Of a stretch of 64,000 nt of DNA, positions 57,979 to 64,000 are shown piece after piece. Numbering within the stretch: position 1 is the stretch's first letter; the number at the start of each line of letters is the position of its first letter. The stretch covers positions 4,340,001 through 4,404,000 of the forward strand of contig NZ_CP090978.1 in NCBI RefSeq assembly GCF_021513275.1, written 5' to 3'. This DNA comes from Paenibacillus hexagrammi (GTDB lineage Bacteria > Bacillota > Bacilli > Paenibacillales > NBRC-103111). Position numbers and translations under genes: made by a program. The notes beneath the pieces are model-generated. The model ran no database searches, had not been told where the DNA came from, and was given only the letters and a program-made list of their open reading frames with translations.

Positions 57979-59061
57979 TTAATAAATAAACATCGCGTCG
58001 CCGAAGCTGAAGAACCGGTACTCCAAACGTACGGCTTCCTCATATGCCTTCAAGATATGATCTCGTCCAGCCAATGCGCTGATCAGCATCAGCAGCGTGG
58101 ATTTCGGCAGATGAAAATTCGTAAGCAGGGCATCTACCGCTTGGAACGTATAACCCGGGTAGATGAAAATACTGGTCCATCCGCTAGCCGGCTTCATGAT
58201 CCAGGCTCCATCAGACGATTCAGATTCTTTCCGACTTGACTGCGCCACGGTTTCAAGAGTTCTAGCCGAGGTTGTCCCGATGGCCACCACACGTTTGCCG
58301 TTTGCTTTCGTTTCATTAATGAGGTCTGCAGTCTCGGCCGACAATTCATAGTATTCCGCATGCATTTGATGTTCTTCAATGTTATCAACGGATACTGGAC
58401 GGAACGTGCCGAGTCCAACATGTAGCGTTACAAACGCGATCCGCACTCCTTTTTGCCGCAGCAGCTCCAGATAATCTTCCGTAAAATGGAGACCGGCTGT
58501 AGGTGCAGCCGCTGAGCCTTCATGCTTGGCATAAACCGTCTGATAACGCTCCTTCTCGGGAAGCTGCTCCTTGATATACGGAGGCAGCGGCATTTGTCCA
58601 AGCTGGTCCAAGATCTCATTAAAGATGCCCCTGTACTGAAACTTCAGGATTCTTGCTCCCATGTCCCCTTCTTCCAACACTTCAGCCGACAAAATTGGCT
58701 CTCCAGCAGATCCTGCATCCACATCCGTACCGAAATCAAGAATCGTTCCGGTCTTCACTCTCTTACCGGGCTTGACAAGTGCTTCCCATCGGTCATCCCC
58801 GAGAGATTTGAGCAGCAGCAGCTCCGCCTTCGCGCCCGTATCCCGCTTCACACCAAAAAGCCGGGCTGGAATGACTCGCGTATCATTCATCACGAGTAAA
58901 TCCCCGGCTTCCAAATAATCCGCCAACTGTTCAAATGTGCCATGCTGAATATCACCGGTTGCTTTGTTTAAAGTGAGCAGCCTGGACGCCGTCCGGTTAG
59001 CAAGCGGCGTCTGGGCGATTAATGATTCAGGCAGTTCAAAATCAAATTCTTGTACTTCCAT
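57979..59061 (-). CDS. queA: S-adenosylmethionine:tRNA ribosyltransferase-isomerase
   Basis: Converts preQ1 to epoxyqueuosine in tRNA, using the ribosyl moiety of SAM; works after Tgt. The N-terminus [19 protein letters not shown] and motifs [24 protein letters not shown] and [11 protein letters not shown] are diagnostic. At 360 aa it is slightly longer than B. subtilis QueA because of a short insertion near ESESSDGAW. It lies between the SpoIID gene and tgt. Confidence 0.95.
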   Translation of the reverse strand: MEVQEFDFELPESLIAQTPLANRTASRLLTLNKATGDIQHGTFEQLADYLEAGDLLVMNDTRVIPARLFGVKRDTGAKAELLLLKSLGDDRWEALVKPGKRVKTGTILDFGTDVDAGSAGEPILSAEVLEEGDMGARILKFQYRGIFNEILDQLGQMPLPPYIKEQLPEKERYQTVYAKHEGSAAAPTAGLHFTEDYLELLRQKGVRIAFVTLHVGLGTFRPVSVDNIEEHQMHAEYYELSAETADLINETKANGKRVVAIGTTSARTLETVAQSSRKESESSDGAWIMKPASGWTSIFIYPGYTFQAVDALLTNFHLPKSTLLMLISALAGRDHILKAYEEAVRLEYRFFSFGDAMFIY

Positions 59062-59071
59062 AATGTCGCAT

Positions 59072-61308
59072 TCATTCCTTAGTTATGGTGACTCCAGTGT
59101 AATACGTTTGGAGTATTTTCTTATAATCATAGCCTTGCTCCGCAAATCCTTTAGCTCCCCATTGAGACATACCTAGACCATGTCCAAAGCCAGTGCCACG
59201 AAACACGATCTGCTGCTTCCCGCTCAAAGTAACGGAGGATGAAGCTGATGATGGCTGCGGGGTCGACCCGGCGGCGGTTTGCGTGCCTCCGCTCTGAGAG
59301 AGCGGCTTCGCTTGGCCCGTTGCTCCCACAGCGACAAGATCAGATGCCTTCACGGCCGTCGGCGTCGATTGAGAACCTGACAGCACATACATTTGATCAC
59401 CCGCTGAGGCTGTCTCAGAGGCCCCTGCAATCGCTGCACCAGCCGGTGCATCAGAAGCTCCGTCCGCTGGACTCGCAGTATTACCAGTATAACTTCCCGC
59501 TTGTTCAATTTCAAACAGGGTACTCGGTAAACCGCCAAAAAGGGAACGTATTGCATCGGGATACTCGACCTCAATCACTTGACCGTTAGCCTTCATCTCT
59601 ACAACTCGACCCGAAGGCCCTCGCTTCGAGACTTCAAGTGACTGGAGCGGACCGTTAATGGCAATTCCAGCTGCGGACAACTTGCTTTTTAGCGTATCGG
59701 CATCATAAGGTCCTCTTATCCAAGAATACGCGTTGGATTCCATTTCTTCATCGAGAACCGTAACTTTTTGCTTGAGAGCAAGCTGGTCGATGGCGGGGTT
59801 AGCGTTATTATCCACATAAGGCGCTAGCCTGATATTAACATTTTCATCGGTTGATTCGAAGATCGGCTGACCCTGCGCATTCTTCTGTCCGGTATCCTTC
59901 AAGTACAACGAATGAACATATCCCGTGCGGCCGTCCGCCAGTTGGATCCTATACCACTTCGCTTTCCCTGCTTCCGCTCCTTGGTCCGGACTGTAAACGC
60001 TTCGCAGGTAGGATGCCGGGTTGTCCCAGACCTCGGACGGGTCGGCGGTCTTGCCTCCAGCATTGGATGAGAAGACCGGCATAATCAAGCCGTCTTTGTT
60101 CAAGATGACTTCATCCTTGGTCGCATCAACAGCTTGAATGGCGGCAGGAAATTCACTTTGCAGCCCGTAGTATGCTTGATCGATGGTCGAATCGGATACC
60201 TGGGCAATCTCATATTTCAACCCTTGTTTAATCGCATAGGTACGTGCTGCGACTGCCTGTGCCTTAAGCGCCTCCGCCGGCCAGCTCGAATTTAATTCAG
60301 AACCGACCACCGAGTACAAATACTGCTCCGTCGGCAGCACATTGATGAGCGTGAGTTTATCATGATAAGCGCTTAGCTCCAAGTCCCCTCTATAATTGCG
60401 GTTTGATCTTTCCTTCACTGTGATTCCTTGCTGTTTGGGATGGATTCGTGTTGTTTGACCGCTCACCCCAGCTGCGAAGTGAATGACACCGTCTGTTCCT
60501 GTCGTTGAAGCGGTCACATCCAACCGTTTCAACAAATATGGCTTGTTGGTATCAGCCGTCTGGAGCGGAATGCCAGGCGCTGCTTTCACCGCTTTTTGCT
60601 TCAGTACAGTCAACTGTTCCACCGCTGCCTCGCTTCCCAGCCAGACGCTGTATTGAAGCTTGCCTGCTGCATCCTCCTGCAACGCAATATCCGCTGCGAT
60701 ACCGGCAAGAGCATACACGGACGCTTGCGCGAGCGCAGCGGCCTCCGTTGGATAGATCCCCGCTGTAAGATGCAGGGGCCGGTCAGATCAGGTGCTGCAG
60801 CTTGGGCAGCAGCAGCCACGACAGGATCTTTCAGCGCTTGCAGCTTCGCTGATTCTGCTTCCTGCGGCGTTGGATACCCGCCAAGGTATAGCTGAAATAC
60901 AATTTTTCCTTGCTTCGACCTGCTGAGTATGTACGAATCCAGTTTCATGGATTGCAGCTTTGCATTCAACGCAGATGCAGCACTAAAATCGGTACTTTCC
61001 AACATTTTGACATTATATTGGTCCAAAGATGCGCGGACTACCGCAGTACCAGGAACAGTCACCCAGGTGTGCACGGCACCTTCCTCTTGGACACCGACTT
61101 CCAAGCCTGCAGCAGATGACATAGTCACTACTGGCTCCTGAGAATTGAATTTGGCTGAACTCATAAACAGCGCTACACGAATGGTATCCAGATGCATACT
61201 CTCCTGGGCATATGCCCTGTTCTGAACAGCCGGAACGGCTCCCGCTAGTATAACAGCGGCTGCCAAAGCCGCAATTTTAGATGTATGGAATGGTTTTTCC
61301 CGTTTCAT
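59072..61308 (-). CDS. SpoIID/LytB domain protein with SPOR-like module, frameshifted as sequenced
   Basis: A large exported protein that contains the SpoIID/LytB lytic transglycosylase fold ([48 protein letters not shown] and the end [21 protein letters not shown]). N-terminal signal sequence ([17 protein letters not shown]) is followed by SPOR-like sequence. An SH3-like insertion ([21 protein letters not shown]) and an Ala/Ser/Gly-rich linker lie inside. The frame breaks near 60777-60784; one added base in the GGCCCC run gives [18 protein letters not shown] and a 745-aa protein. SpoIID of B. subtilis is only 343 aa. Precedes queA by 10 bases. Likely cell-wall remodelling, possibly sporulation. 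Confidence 0.85.
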
Positions 61309-61383
61309 TCGACAACGAATCCTCTCATTCGATCCTATTCTAGTAAATTAGACTCTATGATAGATTAGAAGTTTTGTAAACAA

Positions 61384-61419
61384 CAAAAATAACTCCCGCC
61401 GTATGAGAAGCGGGAGTTT
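61384..61419 (-). terminator. Intrinsic terminator after ruvB
   Basis: AACTCCCGC (from 61391) pairs with GCGGGAGTT (to 61418); on the minus strand TATTTTTGTTG follows. It separates ruvB from the SpoIID gene. Confidence 0.82.
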
Positions 61420-61584
61420 GTTCATTGATCAAGTAATGTGCATGACGACGAGCTAAGCAAGCTGTTCCGATGCTCCCTAATATTCTCATTGAGCAGAGTT
61501 TAAGTCTTAGTTGTAAGCTTTCGCTCACTTGAAGCAAGCATTTCTATCGAAGGAACCCGACCAACAAGGAATATGCACTCACTT

Positions 61585-62592
61585 CTACTTCTGCTCGGGC
61601 ATAGGCAGTCCCAAGTGCTGGTAAGCCAGCGGCGTCACGGTACGTCCCCGGGGAGTCCGCTGCAGGAAGCCAATTTGCAGCAAATAGGGCTCATAGACGT
61701 CTTCAATCGTTTGCCCTTCTTCCCCGATTGTGGCGGCGATCGTTTCCAAGCCGACTGGCCCGCCCTGAAAGTTCTGAATGATCGCCCGCAGCATCTTGTG
61801 GTCGATCTCATCAAGCCCCAGGTCGTCGACCTGTATCAGCTTGAGTGCCGTGCGCGCGATGTCCAGCGTGATGATACCGTCGCCCTTCACTTGGGCGAAA
61901 TCGCGCACCCGCTTCAGCAGGCGGTTGGCGATTCGAGGCGTCCCTCTCGACCGCATGCCGACCTCGCGGGCGGCTTCGCCGACGATCTGCACCTGCAGGA
62001 TGTCGGCGGTGCGGCTCACAATATAGGTGAGCTCGTCCACGGTATAGTATTCGAGCCGGCTCACCACGCCGAAGCGGTCCCGCAGCGGCGCAGAGAGCAG
62101 GCCGACGCGCGTTGTGGCGCCGACCAACGTGAAAGCCGGCAAGTCCAGCCGCACCGAGCGGGCGCTCGGGCCCTTGCCGATAATAATATCAAGGGCGTAG
62201 TCCTCCATCGCCGGATACAGCACCTCCTCCACCGTACGGTGGAGCCGGTGAATCTCGTCGATGAACAGCACATCCCCCTCCTGCAAATTCGTCAGGAGGG
62301 CCGCCAAATCCCCCGGACGCTCAATAGCGGGTCCGGAGGTCGTTCGTATATTCACGCCAAGCTCATTGGCGATAATATTCGAGAGCGTAGTTTTGCCGAG
62401 TCCCGGAGGACCGTACAGAAGCACATGATCAAGGGCTTCTTTGCGCATTTTTGCCGCTTCGATATAGATCTTTAAATTCTCCTTGGCCTGCTTTTGACCG
62501 ATATATTCAGCCAAATAACGGGGGCGCAAGCTGTACTCGATCGCTTGATCCTCCATCATCAAATTAGCGGAGATAATCCGGTCATTCTCCAT
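61585..62592 (-). CDS. ruvB: Holliday junction branch migration helicase RuvB
   Basis: AAA+ motor of RuvAB, 335 aa. Walker [14 protein letters not shown], Walker [27 protein letters not shown] (sensor/arginine finger region) and the C-terminal winged helix are all intact. AAGGAGG precedes ATG. It lies 31 bases after ruvA. The middle of the gene is unusually GC-rich. Confidence 0.97.
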   Translation of the reverse strand: MENDRIISANLMMEDQAIEYSLRPRYLAEYIGQKQAKENLKIYIEAAKMRKEALDHVLLYGPPGLGKTTLSNIIANELGVNIRTTSGPAIERPGDLAALLTNLQEGDVLFIDEIHRLHRTVEEVLYPAMEDYALDIIIGKGPSARSVRLDLPAFTLVGATTRVGLLSAPLRDRFGVVSRLEYYTVDELTYIVSRTADILQVQIVGEAAREVGMRSRGTPRIANRLLKRVRDFAQVKGDGIITLDIARTALKLIQVDDLGLDEIDHKMLRAIIQNFQGGPVGLETIAATIGEEGQTIEDVYEPYLLQIGFLQRTPRGRTVTPLAYQHLGLPMPEQK

Positions 62593-62623
62593 GGGTCATC
62601 CTCCTTGCTTGCCGCTGTTAAAT

Positions 62624-63256
62624 TTACATCGTATATAAGGCTTGCAGGGCAAGCTTCATAAGAACATCCACGGAATCAGAATCAGAAACCTTCAGCTTAA
62701 TTTGAGCCCATGTTTTATCGGTCTCTGTCTCCGTATATCCAAGCGCCATCAACGCTTCCTTCGCTTCAGACCAGGCTTTACCGCCTTCCATGACTGACGA
62801 GCCAGCGGACGCTCCCAAATGAATGGAAGTCTCAAGTACGATCGAGCCGCTGACATGGCTGAGCTTGTCCTTCAGATCCAGAATAATCCGCTGCGCTGTC
62901 TTCTTCCCGATGCCAGGCAGCTTCGTCAGAAAAGCAACATTCTCTTGACTAATTGCATTAATCACATTTTCCGGCCTGCCTCCACCTGCCAGTATACCCA
63001 ACGCAACCTTAGGCCCTATGCCTGTAACATCGAGCAATAGCCGAAATAACGACTGCTCCTCACGTGTTGGGAAACCAAACAGCAAATGCGCGTCTTCGCG
63101 CACATGATAATGGATGTACAGCGTAACATCCTCATCTTCTTTATGCGATAGCGCATAAGGATTCGGACAGAACACCCGGTAGCCTACGCCATGCACATCA
63201 ATGACGGCGTATTCGCTTTCGCGAAACGCAACCTTCCCTCGAACAAAATCAATCAT
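62624..63256 (-). CDS. ruvA: Holliday junction DNA-binding protein RuvA
   Basis: Tetrameric junction-binding subunit, 210 aa. OB fold (MIDFVRGKVAFRESEYAVIDVHGVGY), two helix-hairpin-helix motifs (LLDVTGIGPKVALGIL and LTKLPGIGKKTAQRII) and the C-terminal RuvB-binding domain (KEALMALGYTETE). It overlaps ruvC by four bases (ATGA). Confidence 0.97.
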   Translation of the reverse strand: MIDFVRGKVAFRESEYAVIDVHGVGYRVFCPNPYALSHKEDEDVTLYIHYHVREDAHLLFGFPTREEQSLFRLLLDVTGIGPKVALGILAGGGRPENVINAISQENVAFLTKLPGIGKKTAQRIILDLKDKLSHVSGSIVLETSIHLGASAGSSVMEGGKAWSEAKEALMALGYTETETDKTWAQIKLKVSDSDSVDVLMKLALQALYTM

Positions 63257-63756
63257 CGTTTCACGACCTTATTTATCATCGTTTGCATGGAGGATGAGTG
63301 GGCGTGACACACTGCAACAGCAAGTGCATCGGCCACATCATCCGGCTTAGGTACCGCTGAAAGCTTCAGGAACATCTTTACCATTTCCTGAACCTGATGC
63401 TTCTCTGCTTTCCCGTAGCCAACTACTGCTTGCTTCACCTGCAGAGGTGTATATTCGGCAATCGTGAGTCCTGCCTGGACACCTGCCAAAATCATAACCC
63501 CTCTAGCCTGAGCAACCGTAAAAGCCGTTGTCACGTTGCGGTTAAAAAATAATTTCTCTATCGCCATCGCATCCGGCTTGTATTTGTCGATTAGCTGCTG
63601 AGTCGCCTCATATACTTCCCTCAAACGAATGGAGGGGTCCGTATGCGCTTCCGTCTGAATGGATCCATACTGTACAGGAACCAGCTTGCTGCCGAGCTTG
63701 TCGATAAAGCCAAAACCAACGATGGCTATCCCCGGATCAATTCCTAGAATGCGCAC
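63253..63756 (-). CDS. ruvC: Holliday junction resolvase RuvC
   Basis: RNase H-fold endonuclease, 167 aa. Catalytic acids lie at MRILGIDPGIAIVGFG (Asp7), AIEKLFFNRN (Glu), and near the C-terminus PDDVADALAVAVCH (two Asp). B. subtilis lacks ruvC and uses RecU, whereas Paenibacillus-type genomes often carry ruvC upstream of ruvA, as here. Confidence 0.96.
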   Translation of the reverse strand: MRILGIDPGIAIVGFGFIDKLGSKLVPVQYGSIQTEAHTDPSIRLREVYEATQQLIDKYKPDAMAIEKLFFNRNVTTAFTVAQARGVMILAGVQAGLTIAEYTPLQVKQAVVGYGKAEKHQVQEMVKMFLKLSAVPKPDDVADALAVAVCHAHSSSMQTMINKVVKR

Positions 63757-63814
63757 AAGCTTCTCTCCTATCCCAAAAAAGCGAACATATGTATCATTGT
63801 CATTATAGCAGATA

Positions 63815-63856
63815 ACAAAAAAAGAGATAGACCAGGTACAAGTCCCTGGCTATCTC
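63815..63856 (-). terminator. Intrinsic terminator of the gene upstream of ruvC
   Basis: GAGATAG and CCAGG (63824-63836) pair with CCTGG and CTATCTC (63845-63856); on the minus strand TTTTTTT follows. Confidence 0.85.
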
Positions 63857-63919
63857 AGACTGTTGATAAACGAAATGGAAGGCTCAGTAGTTGTCGGAAT
63901 GGCGTAGTGGTGAGCAGCA

Positions 63920-64000
63920 TTACTTCTCAACTGGATGGGACATAGCCCCTGCGCTTTCTTCGACCGCATAATCGCTGAATGTTGAAATCACACTATTATA
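63920..64000 (-). CDS. C-terminal end of a gene running off the window, possibly bofC
   Basis: The minus strand is open from 64000 to a TAA at 63920-63922 and reads YNSVISTFSDYAVEE and ends SHPVEK. The position upstream of ruvC and the recalled look of BofC C-terminal domains (VLSTFSDY-like end) suggest BofC, an inhibitor acting on SpoIVB in sporulation, but 26 residues are too few to be sure. A terminator follows 60 bases downstream. Confidence 0.4.
   Translation of the reverse strand, partial: YNSVISTFSDYAVEESAGAMSHPVEK

Overview
The window reads as a chromosomal segment of an endospore-forming Firmicute of the order Bacillales, most likely Paenibacillus or a close relative. Evidence: SpoVB, a SpoIID-type protein, ComN, HemZ, CymR, IreB and RuvX homologues, two T-box leaders, strong GGAGG-type ribosome binding sites, sigma-A promoters, and a gene order that largely follows the Bacillus subtilis alaS to ruvA region. 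Genus assignment is inference; no rRNA is present. Most genes lie on the minus strand.

Layout by region. 1-4 kb: pyruvate dehydrogenase operon pdhA-pdhB-pdhC-pdhD (pdhD cut by the window edge), followed by an esterase and a lipoyl-transfer gene (lipL). 5.9-11.4 kb: a membrane histidine kinase, a class B penicillin-binding protein and a chemotaxis receptor. 11.5-19.7 kb: alaS (with T-box leader), ireB, ruvX, two DUF1292 genes, mltG, trhP1 and trhP2. 19.7-20 kb: a gap with a sigma-A promoter, a Fur box and a strong terminator but no convincing ORF, best explained as an iron-regulated small RNA. 20-25 kb: AI-2E family permease, a zinc-ribbon protein, a PRC-barrel protein, cysteine desulfurase and cymR, with mnmA divergent. 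25-29.7 kb: accessory stretch with an AlkZ-like protein, DUF3889 protein, SLH protein, a carbohydrate-binding-module remnant and a group II intron inserted just after the rarA terminator. 29.8-35.6 kb: rarA, tcdA, aspS and hisS with a T-box. 35.6-41.2 kb: a YodB/CatR-like redox repressor divergent from a DoxX protein, an extremely acidic small protein, a membrane-anchored FAD oxidoreductase, hemZ and a 57-residue unannotated ORF. 41.2-51.1 kb: dtd, relA, apt, recJ, a cation diffusion facilitator, secF, secD and comN. 51.2-64 kb: spoVB, DUF421, an SLC13/NhaD-type transporter, a TIGR04086 membrane protein, a PAP2 protein, yajC, tgt, queA, a SpoIID-type protein, ruvB, ruvA, ruvC and the end of a further gene.

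Functionally the segment combines translation (alaS, hisS, aspS, dtd), tRNA modification (mnmA with its sulfur donor, trhP1/trhP2, tcdA, tgt, queA), replication repair (ruvABC, recJ, rarA, ruvX), protein export (secD, secF, yajC), stringent response and purine salvage (relA, apt), and envelope or sporulation functions (PBP, mltG, spoVB, SpoIID).

A striking technical feature is seven genes each broken by exactly one single-base indel; six are losses of one base from a G/C or A/T run. In every case adding or removing one base restores a continuous family-length protein. One is essential alaS, so sequencing or assembly error is the simplest explanation. I annotate these as single genes with the shift noted.
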